Of a stretch of 64,000 nucleotides of DNA, positions 17,765-25,478 are shown piece after piece (position 1 is the first letter of the stretch; every line of letters begins with the position of its first letter). The stretch comes from Nocardia takedensis NBRC 100417. GTDB lineage: Bacteria; Actinomycetota; Actinomycetes; Mycobacteriales; Mycobacteriaceae. The stretch spans positions 1 through 64,000 of the forward strand of contig NZ_BAGG01000028.1 of the NCBI RefSeq assembly GCF_000308695.1. Direction: 5' to 3'. The position numbers and the translations under genes were made by a program. The notes under the pieces were generated by a model that made no database searches, was not told where the DNA came from, and worked only from the letters and a program-made list of their open reading frames with translations.

Positions 17765-18475
17765 TCAGTCCAGGTGGGCGCGGTCGTCGTAGGCGAGCAG
17801 GCGGAAACCGGACTCCGTGCGCGACCAGGAGGTGAGCGAGGCGTTGCCCGCCAAGCCGTCGGCGGCGATCGCGAGGATCTCGGCATCGGAGTGGTGTTCG
17901 AGCAGGTGGCGCAGCATCAGCACCACGGCGTCGTGGGCCATGATCAACACCGTGCGGTGGCGGGTGTCGCGGTCGACGCGGTCCACCACGGCGCGCAACC
18001 GGTCGGCGACGTCGCGGAAGGATTCGCCGCCCGGCGGTCGGTAGCCCAGCGGGTCGGCGGCTTCGGCGGCGGCTTCCTCGGGGTGGTTCGCCCGCACGAC
18101 CGAGGCCGGGAGGTGCGAGTGGTCCCCGCGGAATCGGTCGTACAGGCGCGGATCGGTTTCGACGTCGGGCAGCGGGACCCCGGCCGCGGCCAACTGTTCC
18201 TCGGCGATCCGCCACGTCCGGCGCGCCCGCGGGTAGGGCGAGCACAGCACCCAGTCCGGCCGTCGGTCCGGCGCGAGGGCGGCGAGTCGGACGCCGAGCG
18301 CCGCGGCCTGGCTCGCCCCGAGGTCGGTGAGCGCGATGGCCATGTCGTCGGCGTCGGCGGGTGTGGCGGGGCGCAGACCCGCGTTGGTGGTGCTCTGCCC
18401 GTGCCGCGCCGCGTAGAGCAGGTCGACGGTGCCCGCGTGACGCGGGCGCGTATCCGGGATCTCGGTGGCGCTCAT
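17765..18475 (-). CDS. Histidine phosphatase family protein
   Basis: The 236-residue protein has the RHG motif LLYAARHGQSTTNAG at residues 19-33, where the His is the phospho-acceptor, the second-loop arginine in CSPYPRARRT, the conserved Glu in GGESF, and the second catalytic His in VLIMAHDAVVL near 180. It belongs to the phosphoglycerate-mutase-like phosphatases (branch 1). Substrates range from phosphosugars to phosphoproteins and cannot be told here. The ATG at 18475 has no strong ribosome site. It is divergent from the F420 oxidoreductase gene. Confidence 0.85.
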   Translation of the reverse strand: MSATEIPDTRPRHAGTVDLLYAARHGQSTTNAGLRPATPADADDMAIALTDLGASQAAALGVRLAALAPDRRPDWVLCSPYPRARRTWRIAEEQLAAAGVPLPDVETDPRLYDRFRGDHSHLPASVVRANHPEEAAAEAADPLGYRPPGGESFRDVADRLRAVVDRVDRDTRHRTVLIMAHDAVVLMLRHLLEHHSDAEILAIAADGLAGNASLTSWSRTESGFRLLAYDDRAHLD

Positions 18476-18557
18476 ATCCGTAGGACGTCCGCGCGCGCCG
18501 TTCGGTTCCCGCGCCGGATCGGGTCCGGTGTGACGGACGCGATGCTAGGTTTCTCAC

Positions 18558-18571
18558 TGAAACAGGTTCTA
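18558..18571. promoter_or_regulatory. KstR-type operator
   Basis: TGAAACAGGTTCTA fits the published KstR consensus TnnAACnnGTTnnA at every fixed position. It ends 18 bases before the start codon of the LLM oxidoreductase, where a TetR-type repressor would block transcription. KstR controls steroid and lipid catabolism genes in mycobacteria and rhodococci. Six of the eight fixed bases are A or T, so a chance match in this GC-rich DNA is unlikely. Confidence 0.7.
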
Positions 18572-18589
18572 GTTCGGAGGTGGAGCCCG

Positions 18590-19594
18590 ATGAAGGTCAG
18601 CACCGCGATATACGGGCCCGGCGATGCCGTGCGCCGCACCGCCGCGCTGCGCGAGATGGGCGTGCGCGGCGTCTTCACCTTCGAGGGACCGCACGACGTC
18701 TTCACCCCGCTGACTTTGGCCGCCACCGTCGGCGGCATGGACCTGCTGACCAATGTCGCGATCGCCTTCCCGCGCAACCCCATCCACCTCGCCCACCAGG
18801 CCAACGACCTGCAACTGCTCGCCGAAGGCCGCTTCACCCTCGGCCTCGGCACCCAGATCCGCCCGCAGATCGAGAAGCGCTTCGGCATCGAGTTCGGTCG
18901 CCCCGCCCGGCGCATGGCCGAACTCGTCGGCGCGCTGCGCGCCATCTTCGACCGCTGGAACAACGGCACACCGCTGGATTTCCGCGGCGAGTACTACCGG
19001 CACACGCTGATGACCCCGATGTTCGACCCCGGACCGAACCCGTTCGGCCCGCCGCCGATCCACGTCGGCGCGCTCGGCCCGATCATGACCCGCACGGCCG
19101 CGCGGGTCGCCGACGGACTGCTGGTGATGCCCTTCAACTCCGGTCGCTACCTGCGCGAACGGGTCATGCCCTCGGTGCTGGAGGGTCTGGCCGAGAGCGG
19201 ACGCGACCGCGCCGCGTTCACGGTGGTCCCCGAGGTCATCGTGGCCGTCGCCGCCACCGACCGGGAACGGGAACAGGCCGACGCCGCCGCCCGTCGTCTG
19301 CTCGGCTTCTACGGGTCCACCCCCGCCTACCGCCCGGTCCTGGACCTGCACGGCTGGGGCGACCTGCAACCCGAACTCAACGCCCTGACCAAACAGGGCC
19401 GGTGGACCGAATTGGCCGGCCTGATCGACGAGGAGATCCTGTCCACGCTGGTCGCGCGCGGCACCCCCGCCGAGGTCGCCGCCGACATCCGCGCCCGCGT
19501 CGACGGGATCTGCGACCGCGTCTGCTTCTACCAGCCCTACGCGCCCGCCGACGACACCCTCGCCGCGCTCGTGGGACATCTGCGCGACTCCTGA
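18590..19594 (+). CDS. F420-dependent LLM oxidoreductase (TIGR03617 type)
   Basis: This 334-residue protein has the luciferase-like TIM-barrel pattern: MKVSTAIYGP at the start, then LTNVAIAFPRNPIHLAHQAN (strand and helix of the flavin pocket), GRFTLGLGTQIRPQIEKRF, and HVGALGPIMTRTAARVADG. This matches the TIGR03617/MSMEG_2256 F420 family. It should transfer hydride between F420 and an organic substrate. GGAGG lies nine bases before the ATG. A KstR-type box sits just upstream, and a family member lies in the cholesterol-catabolic region of mycobacteria (Rv3520c, from memory), so a role in sterol or lipid degradation is likely. Confidence 0.88.
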   Translation: MKVSTAIYGPGDAVRRTAALREMGVRGVFTFEGPHDVFTPLTLAATVGGMDLLTNVAIAFPRNPIHLAHQANDLQLLAEGRFTLGLGTQIRPQIEKRFGIEFGRPARRMAELVGALRAIFDRWNNGTPLDFRGEYYRHTLMTPMFDPGPNPFGPPPIHVGALGPIMTRTAARVADGLLVMPFNSGRYLRERVMPSVLEGLAESGRDRAAFTVVPEVIVAVAATDREREQADAAARRLLGFYGSTPAYRPVLDLHGWGDLQPELNALTKQGRWTELAGLIDEEILSTLVARGTPAEVAADIRARVDGICDRVCFYQPYAPADDTLAALVGHLRDS

Positions 19595-19607
19595 TCGACG
19601 GCGAGGT

Positions 19608-19622
19608 CGCCGGAATCCGGCG
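19608..19622. terminator. Short hairpin between convergent genes
   Basis: Seven-base arms CGCCGGA and TCCGGCG flank one A, 13 bases after the LLM gene and 33 bases past the end of the convergent gene. It is short, and terminator activity is uncertain. Confidence 0.4.
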
Positions 19623-19655
19623 CTACCGTCTCGTGCCGGACGGAAGCAGACCGGA

Positions 19656-20144
19656 CTATCGCGGTGCGGACGGGCGGGCGGTGGTGTCGCCTTTGTCGAT
19701 CGCGCCCTCGATCTCGTCGAGCGCGGTGCGGATGAGGGCGCCGTAGTCGTCGTCGGGCAGTGCGGACAGGTGGGTCCTGGCGGCGGCGAGTTCGCGGTGG
19801 GCGGCGGTGAACGAGCCGAGGCGGCGGTAGTTGTCGGCGAGGTTGAGGTGCAGGGACGGGTAGAAGCCGCGCTCCCGCAGTCCCGGATGGTGGGCTTCGG
19901 TGCGCTCGTCGGTGAGCGCGTGGGCGGCGTCGAGGGCGCGGACGTCCCAGGCCAGTGCTTCGGCGGGGTCGTCGTGGAGGTCGGCGAGGTGGTGGGCGAG
20001 AGTGCAGCGGTGCAGCGGATCGCCGAGCGGCCCGAGTTCGGCCCAGAGCCGTTGGAGTCCGGCCCGTCCTCCGTCGCGGTCGCCGCCGCGAGCGCGGGTG
20101 ACGGCTGCGGTGATCGCGTCCATGGTCGCGTCGGTGGTGGTCAC
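19656..20144 (-). CDS. Helical-repeat (TPR-like) protein
   Basis: The 162-residue protein is largely alpha-helical with helix pairs that look like degenerate tetratricopeptide repeats, such as CTLAHHLADLHDDPAEALAW and LHLNLADNYRRLGSFTAAHR. Such proteins mediate protein contacts. The GTG at 20144 has AAGGAG five bases upstream. It follows the MerR/beta-clamp fusion gene by 37 bases on the same strand, so it is the third gene of a probable CDF transporter operon. No catalytic motif is visible and the function is unknown. Confidence 0.65.
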   Translation of the reverse strand: MTTTDATMDAITAAVTRARGGDRDGGRAGLQRLWAELGPLGDPLHRCTLAHHLADLHDDPAEALAWDVRALDAAHALTDERTEAHHPGLRERGFYPSLHLNLADNYRRLGSFTAAHRELAAARTHLSALPDDDYGALIRTALDEIEGAIDKGDTTARPSAPR

Positions 20145-20181
20145 GGTTCTCCTTCGGCAGTGGGGGACAGCGGGATGGTCG

Positions 20182-21201
20182 TCAACGCCTGCGGGGCATG
20201 ACGAGCGTGGTGAGGTCGCCGTCGGTGGCGGAGCGCACCACGACCGGTTGATCGGCGGCGGCCAGGTCGAGCATGACGTCGGGACCGAGCGCGCCGGTGA
20301 CGGCGGCGGCCAGACTCGAAGGGCTGAACGCCACCTCGAGGAGCGGGCCGCTGCCGGACACCGGGATTCGGACGTCCCCGAACACGACGGCGTCGGCCCC
20401 CACCGCGCACGGCGCCGGATCGTCGGCTCCTTCGAGCACGTCGAGCAGGGCGGCGCGGTCGATCACGACGCGTGTGCGCACGGGGGCCAGGGCCGCGAGC
20501 ATGCCGCGATAGTCGGGGAATTCGCCGTCGACGCGGGCGCAGTCGGCGGTCAGGTCGCCGCCGCGCACGGTGACGGCGTGCTCGGCGGGGATCAGCGTGA
20601 CGGTCTCGCGGCGGCGCAGGCGTTCTCGCAGGCCGGCGAGGTCGTCGGCCCGGACGACGGCCTGCCATCCGTGCTCGGTCGGCGGGCCGCTGATCGAACG
20701 GGTCGAGAGGCGGTAGCGGTCGGTGGCGGTGAGCGTGAGCGTCCCCGCCGCGACCTCGAGCAGCACTCCCGTCAGCACCGGGATGGCGGGATCGCGGGAC
20801 GCCGCGCCCACCACCTGACCGATCGCCTCGGCGAGCACCGCGCCGGGCACGGTGACGCCGCCCGCGCCGAGGACCTGTTTGACGGCGGCGGCGACCGAGG
20901 CGGCCTGTTCCGCGCGTCGGTTCAGCGTCCGGACGTGGTCGTCCAGGATCGCGGCGGCGGCGTGTGGATCACCCGCCAGGATCTCGGCGACGGCGTCGAG
21001 CGGCAACCCGATCTCGCGCAGTCGCCGGATCAGGACCGCGCGTTCGCACTGCGCGGGGTCGTAGTAGCGGTAGCCGGTGACGGGGTCGACGCGGGCGGGG
21101 ATGAGCAGTCCGCCGTCGTCGTAGAACCGCAGCGCGCTGGCGGTGAGTCCGCTGGCGCGCGCCACGGCGCCGATGGTGATCAGCGGGTCGGTATCGGTCA
21201 C
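20182..21201 (-). CDS. MerR-family regulator fused to a DNA polymerase III beta-clamp-like domain
   Basis: Residues 1-110 of this 339-residue protein form a MerR HTH (ITIGAVARASGLTASALRFY, GYRYYDPAQCERAVLIRRL) with its dimerisation helix. Residues 115-339 resemble domains 2 and 3 of the DnaN sliding clamp: PVLTGVLLEVAAG, LTLTATDRYRLSTRS, GEFPDYRGML, then LEVAFSPSSLAAAV and a terminal TTLVMPRR. Clamp domain 1 is missing and the HTH takes its place. It is more likely a transcription factor whose sensor is a clamp fold than a replication factor. It starts 33 bases after a CDF metal exporter gene in the same operon. The inducing signal is unknown. Confidence 0.85.
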   Translation of the reverse strand: MTDTDPLITIGAVARASGLTASALRFYDDGGLLIPARVDPVTGYRYYDPAQCERAVLIRRLREIGLPLDAVAEILAGDPHAAAAILDDHVRTLNRRAEQAASVAAAVKQVLGAGGVTVPGAVLAEAIGQVVGAASRDPAIPVLTGVLLEVAAGTLTLTATDRYRLSTRSISGPPTEHGWQAVVRADDLAGLRERLRRRETVTLIPAEHAVTVRGGDLTADCARVDGEFPDYRGMLAALAPVRTRVVIDRAALLDVLEGADDPAPCAVGADAVVFGDVRIPVSGSGPLLEVAFSPSSLAAAVTGALGPDVMLDLAAADQPVVVRSATDGDLTTLVMPRRR

Positions 21202-21234
21202 CGGCTCAGCATGGGCCCTCAGGTAGCCCGAAGG

Positions 21235-22284
21235 TCAAGCGCGGTGCACCGGTCCGTGCGCTTCGGCGCAGTGCTCGTCCTCCGCCACGGGGCCGCCGCG
21301 GACGTGGTCGACCTGGAGGGTGGTGTGCTCCACCCCGTACTCGTCGTGCAGCAGCGCTTCGACCCGCGAGCGGATGGCGTGGCAGTCCGCGCCGCGGTCG
21401 ACCAGGATGTGCGCGGAGAGCGACGGTTCGCCGGAGGTGATGACCCAGACGTGCAGGTCGTGCACCTCGGCGACCTGGTCCGCGCCGACGATGGCCGCGC
21501 CGATCTCGTCCGGGTTCAGATGCGCGGGGGCCGCTTCCAGGAAGATGCGCCCGGATTCGCGCACCAGCGACCAGCCCGCCTTGATCATCAGCGCGGCCAC
21601 CACGAGCGCGGCGATGGCGTCGGCGCGCGGGTAGCCCGCCAGCCAGACCACGGCGCCCGCGACGGCCGTGCCGATGAAGGCGTAGAGGTCGTTGAGGATG
21701 TGCTGCAAGGCCCCTTCGACGTTGAGGCTGGTCCGGTTGGCGCGGCTGATGCTCCACGCGGCGAGGATGTTGACCAGGATGCCGACGAGCGCGGTGATGA
21801 GCACCAGCGGGCCTTCGACGTCGGGCGGGTCGATGAGTCGGGCGATGCCCTCGTAGACGAACCACGCGGCCAGCAGCAGCAGCGTGATGCCGTTGGCCTG
21901 CGCGGACAGGATCTCGGCGCGTTTGTAGCCGTAGGTGTACTGGCCGCCGGCCGGGCGGCGGGACAGGCGGATGGCGATCAGCGCCAGCACGATCGAGGCC
22001 GCGTCGGTGAGCATGTGCGCGGCGTCGGTGATCAGCGCCAGGGACTGCGCGATGACGCCGACGACGACTTCGGCGGCCATGAAGACCACGATGAGCGTGA
22101 GCGCGATGCTCAGCCAGCGCGGATCGGAGTCGGCGGTGACGCCGTGGTCGTGGCCCTCGTGTCCGTGGTCGTGTCCGTGCTGGTCGGTGTGGTGCGGTTG
22201 TTTCCGCGTCGCGGATGCCGCGGCGGCGCGCGTCGGCGCGAGCGCGTCCGCGGCGCCCCCGTCGGACAGGCAGTGCTCACCCAT
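21235..22284 (-). CDS. Cation diffusion facilitator (CzcD-type) metal exporter
   Basis: The 349-residue protein has a His/Asp-rich N-terminal segment (DQHGHDHGHEGHDHG, residues 34-48) and six membrane helices. Helix 2 carries the metal site LITDAAHMLTDAAS and helix 5 HILNDLYAF. A cytoplasmic C-terminal domain has VHDLHVWVITSGEPSLSAHI. It should export Zn2+, Co2+, Cd2+ or similar ions in exchange for protons. The ATG at 22284 is chosen over 22353 because the palindromic operator then lies in the leader rather than in coding sequence. It heads a probable operon with the MerR/beta-clamp and helical-repeat genes. Confidence 0.92.
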   Translation of the reverse strand: MGEHCLSDGGAADALAPTRAAAASATRKQPHHTDQHGHDHGHEGHDHGVTADSDPRWLSIALTLIVVFMAAEVVVGVIAQSLALITDAAHMLTDAASIVLALIAIRLSRRPAGGQYTYGYKRAEILSAQANGITLLLLAAWFVYEGIARLIDPPDVEGPLVLITALVGILVNILAAWSISRANRTSLNVEGALQHILNDLYAFIGTAVAGAVVWLAGYPRADAIAALVVAALMIKAGWSLVRESGRIFLEAAPAHLNPDEIGAAIVGADQVAEVHDLHVWVITSGEPSLSAHILVDRGADCHAIRSRVEALLHDEYGVEHTTLQVDHVRGGPVAEDEHCAEAHGPVHRA

Positions 22285-22338
22285 GGTGCCCCGTACCCCT
22301 TTCGTCGTCCGTGTTCCGCGGCACAGCCTAACCGATTG

Positions 22339-22360
22339 TGCAGACATGCGCATGTCTGCA
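22339..22360. promoter_or_regulatory. 22-bp perfect palindrome upstream of the CDF exporter
   Basis: Two 11-base half sites, TGCAGACATGC and its exact complement, meet without a spacer, 55 bases before the CDF start codon and about 200 bases before the divergent methyltransferase. Metal-responsive ArsR/SmtB- and MerR-family regulators bind dyads of about this length; the MerR fusion encoded in the operon is the obvious candidate. Confidence 0.6.
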
Positions 22361-22558
22361 TCTGATGTCGGCGCGTCCCACCGGACCGCCGCTCAAATGT
22401 GATCGAGTGCGATACATGGCGATTGACCGGCGCGATTACTATTCGGACTGCGCGATCCGGGTGGTCGGTATCGATCTCGTTACCCTCGGAAACCGCCCCG
22501 GATCGTCCCGGATCGGGCGACGGTCCGTCGAGAGGTACGCGGTGAGAGGGAAGTCGGA

Positions 22559-23368
22559 ATGAACAGGCCGTCGTGGGCCCCCGAAGGCGTCGACATGCAC
22601 CAGCCGAGTCCGGCGCGCATGTACGACGCGCTGCTGGGCGGCTCGCACAATTTCGAGGTCGATCGCAAAGCGGCCGACATGGGTCGCCAACTCGTTCCCG
22701 ACCTGCCGAGGCTGGCCCTGAGCAACCGCGCCTTCCTGCGCCGCGCGGTGCGCTTCTTCGTCGAGGCCGGGATCACCCAGTTCCTCGACGTCGGCTCGGG
22801 CATCCCCACCGCGGGCAACGTCCACGAGATCGCCCAGGGCATCGATCCCGAGATCACCGTGCTCTACGCCGACATCGACCCGGTCGCGGTCGCCCACGCC
22901 CGCGCGATCCTGCACGGCAACGATCGGGCGGGCGCGATCGAGGCCGACCTGCGCCGACCCGAGGACCTGCTGGACCAGGCCCGCGCCACCGGCCTGATCG
23001 ACTTCGACCGACCCGTCGGCCTGCTGCTCGTCGCGGTGCTGCACCTGCTCTCCGACGAGGACGGCCCGGCCGCCAAGGTCGCCGACCTGCGCGCGGCGGT
23101 CCGGCCCGGCAGCCATGTCGCGATCTCGCATCTGACCTCGGAACTGCGTCCCGAGGACGCGGGCCTGCTCGGTGCGAGCGCGGCCTCGAGCAGCCGGGTG
23201 GGTATCCATTTCCGGCCACGTTCGGCGATCGAGGCTATGTTCGAGGGATGGGAACCGGTCGAGCCGGGGGTGGTGGAGTTGCCGCTGTGGCGACCCGAAT
23301 CCGACCGCGATCGACACGAAGCCCCGGGCCGGTCCCTCGGGTTGGCCGGCGTCGGCCGCAAGGCTTGA
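22559..23368 (+). CDS. SAV2177/DUF574-family SAM-dependent methyltransferase
   Basis: This 269-residue protein carries the family opening RPSWAPEGVDMHQPSPARMY, followed by the glycine-rich SAM loop FLDVGSGIPTAGNVHE near 78-93 and the acidic strand end VLYADIDPVAVAHAR. The family (PF04672) is expanded in Streptomyces and Nocardia and has no established substrate. A paralogue is encoded at 48577. The PAS-GGDEF gene follows after 27 bases on the same strand, and the second copy likewise neighbours a PAS-GGDEF gene, so a link to c-di-GMP signalling is likely. The methyl acceptor is unknown. Confidence 0.88.
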   Translation: MNRPSWAPEGVDMHQPSPARMYDALLGGSHNFEVDRKAADMGRQLVPDLPRLALSNRAFLRRAVRFFVEAGITQFLDVGSGIPTAGNVHEIAQGIDPEITVLYADIDPVAVAHARAILHGNDRAGAIEADLRRPEDLLDQARATGLIDFDRPVGLLLVAVLHLLSDEDGPAAKVADLRAAVRPGSHVAISHLTSELRPEDAGLLGASAASSSRVGIHFRPRSAIEAMFEGWEPVEPGVVELPLWRPESDRDRHEAPGRSLGLAGVGRKA

Positions 23369-23395
23369 CCGGACCAGGGGCTGGGTGGCGCTGAG

Positions 23396-24691
23396 GTGGG
23401 CGTTCGCGAGGTGGCAGTGCGGTGGGCCGACGCGCTCGACGGTGTCGTCGCTCCCACGCTGACCCGCGATCGGATCGAGGATCTGCTCACCGAACTCGCC
23501 GATCCGTTGATCGCGGCGGTAGGCGGCGCGGCGGAGGCAGGCGCGGCCCGAGACGCCGCGGCCGCCCTGGTCGCGGCGAATTATCGTGATCCGGTCGCGG
23601 TCAGCAGGTCGATGCTGGTGATCTGCCGGGACATGGTCGAGGCCGTCTGCCCCGATCCGGCCGACCCGGCCCACGACCGGGTCCGCGATCGCTCCGAGGT
23701 GATCGCCGCCGAATTCGCGGCGGGTTTCACCGAGGCCCTGCGCAGCGCGGCGCTGGGCGAACAGGAGACCACGCTGATGGCGGTGCTGGCCGCCGCGCAG
23801 GATGCCGAGGCCCGCCGCCAACTGTCCGAGGCCCGGTTCCAGGCGGTGTTCGCGGGGGCCTCGATCGGCATCGGCACGTTGAACACCCGCGGTGAGGTTC
23901 TCGACGTCAACGCCGCGTTCGGTGAGATGCTCGGCATCCCCGCGCAGGTCATGCCGGGCCGTTCGGTGGCCGAACTGCTCGGCCCGGTCAACATCGGCTA
24001 CGCCTTCGCCCAGATGCAGCGCCTGCTGGGCGGGGAGACCGACCGCTTCCGCCTGGAGACCCGGCACGTGCGGCCCGACGGCAAGGTCGCCTATATCGAC
24101 CTGTCGATGTCGGCGGTGCGCGACGCGGTCGGGGCGATCCAGTTCCTGATCGGCGTGGCCGTGGACGTCACCGAACGTCGCGAACTGGCCGACCGGCTCT
24201 GGCACGACGCCCATCACGACAGCCTGACCGGTCTGCCGAACCGGGTGCTGTTCTTCGACCGGCTCGCCCGGGCCACCCCGCCGCTGGGCGTGTGCTACCT
24301 GGACCTGGACGGTTTCAAGGCCATCAACGACGAGTGGGGGCACACCGTCGGCGACAAGGTGCTGTGCGAGGTGGCCGTGCGCCTGCGCGCGGCGATCGAC
24401 CCGACCGGCGGCCTGGTGGCCCGGCTCGGCGGCGACGAGTTCATCGTGCTGGTGGAGAAATGCGACGGTGACACCGAACTGGCCTCGATCGCGCGACTGC
24501 TGCACCGGACCTTGGCGGGCCCGGTCGAGGTGGACGGGGCCACGATGACGGTCGGCGCGAGTATCGGCACCGTGTTCGTGGAGGACCGGCCCGCCGCGGT
24601 GGACGAGTTGATGAACTCGGTGGACACGGCCATGTACCGCAACAAGTCGCTGATGTACCGGGATCGGGTCCGGCGGCCCGGCGCGCGGTGA
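23396..24691 (+). CDS. PAS-GGDEF protein, probable diguanylate cyclase
   Basis: The 431-residue cytoplasmic protein has a helical N-terminal domain (about 1-130), a PAS domain (about 140-260) and a C-terminal GGDEF domain. HHDSLTGLPNRVLFFDRL begins the GGDEF domain and LGGDEFIVL carries the intact active site, so c-di-GMP synthesis from GTP is expected. An inhibitory RxxD site is not visible before the GGDEF motif. No EAL domain is present, unlike the paralogue at 45523-48465, whose N-terminal domain has similar organisation. The GTG at 23396 follows the methyltransferase stop by 27 bases. The PAS ligand is unknown. Confidence 0.88.
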   Translation: MGVREVAVRWADALDGVVAPTLTRDRIEDLLTELADPLIAAVGGAAEAGAARDAAAALVAANYRDPVAVSRSMLVICRDMVEAVCPDPADPAHDRVRDRSEVIAAEFAAGFTEALRSAALGEQETTLMAVLAAAQDAEARRQLSEARFQAVFAGASIGIGTLNTRGEVLDVNAAFGEMLGIPAQVMPGRSVAELLGPVNIGYAFAQMQRLLGGETDRFRLETRHVRPDGKVAYIDLSMSAVRDAVGAIQFLIGVAVDVTERRELADRLWHDAHHDSLTGLPNRVLFFDRLARATPPLGVCYLDLDGFKAINDEWGHTVGDKVLCEVAVRLRAAIDPTGGLVARLGGDEFIVLVEKCDGDTELASIARLLHRTLAGPVEVDGATMTVGASIGTVFVEDRPAAVDELMNSVDTAMYRNKSLMYRDRVRRPGAR

Positions 24692-24692
24692 C

Positions 24693-25103
24693 TCAGTTCA
24701 GGTAGCCGGGTCCGTGGTCGCGGAAGTGCGGGTGCTCGTCGGCGACCGTCCAGCGGCCGTAGGTGGTCTCGCCGGTGTCGTCGTCGCGGCGGATGGGGCT
24801 GACCCAGGTGCGGCGCGGATGCTGGCCGCGCGGACGCGGTTCGCGCGCCATCAGCGGCACCTCCCGGGCGACCAGGTAGTAGTCGCCGTCGTCGGGGTGC
24901 GTCTCGGGGAGGTATTCGCAGAGTTGTTCGGCGGCGTCGCCGAGGTCGGCGGCGGCGACGACGCCGTGGCGCGGGGCGAGATCGTCACCTTCGACCACGA
25001 CCGCGGACACCGTCCACATGTGGTCGGCGGGCGGGCGGGATGCCGGGGCCTCGGGGGGCGGTCCCGACCCGCCCGATTCGGCCGCGTGCCAACCCTCGCC
25101 CAT
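24693..25103 (-). CDS. Hypothetical soluble protein
   Basis: The 136-residue product has a Pro-rich N-terminal 25 residues, then an alpha/beta region containing WTVSAVVVEGDDLAPRHG and EQLCEYLPETHPDDGDYYLV, and an acidic/His-rich end (EHPHFRDHGPGYLN). GGAGG lies six bases before the ATG at 25103. Its stop is separated by one base from the stop of the convergent PAS-GGDEF gene. I do not recognise the family, and no signal peptide or membrane segment is present. Confidence 0.6.
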   Translation of the reverse strand: MGEGWHAAESGGSGPPPEAPASRPPADHMWTVSAVVVEGDDLAPRHGVVAAADLGDAAEQLCEYLPETHPDDGDYYLVAREVPLMAREPRPRGQHPRRTWVSPIRRDDDTGETTYGRWTVADEHPHFRDHGPGYLN

Positions 25104-25478
25104 CCCGCACCTCCGGTGGTGTCCTCGGTGGCAGCCGTCCGTCGCGCCGTGCGCCCCGGATCACGCTGCCCCGCATCAGTGTTCGCGTAGGTCGGGGCGC
25201 GGGTCGGTGGCCCGGCCCTGTTTCCGAATATTTGAGAGGAGAACTGACCTGCAAATGAGTGTATCGCCCCCTTGTCCACCCCGGGGGCGAATGTCGGCCG
25301 TGTCGATCCCCCGACTTCCGCTGGGGCGGAACAACAGTGACGCGAGGTCACAGGATTTTTCTCCGGGCCGGTGTCGTCGTCCTCGGTGCGAACGCGGCGC
25401 GGCGAACCGCGGCACATCCGCCGCTCGAGGATTCGCGCAAACACCGAGCAAACATGTCGGAGTTGGTAGGTTGGGCAG
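25104..25478. other. 375-base gap without a supported gene
   Basis: This stretch lies upstream of a membrane-protein gene and downstream of nothing on the same strand. It contains an 8-base stem TCGCCCCC/GGGGGCGA with an 11-base loop at 25264-25290 and several AT-rich patches (near 25227 and 25354) that could be promoter elements. A possible short frame from ATG 25256 overlaps into the next gene in another frame and shows no protein-like character. No known RNA element is recognised. Confidence 0.4.
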
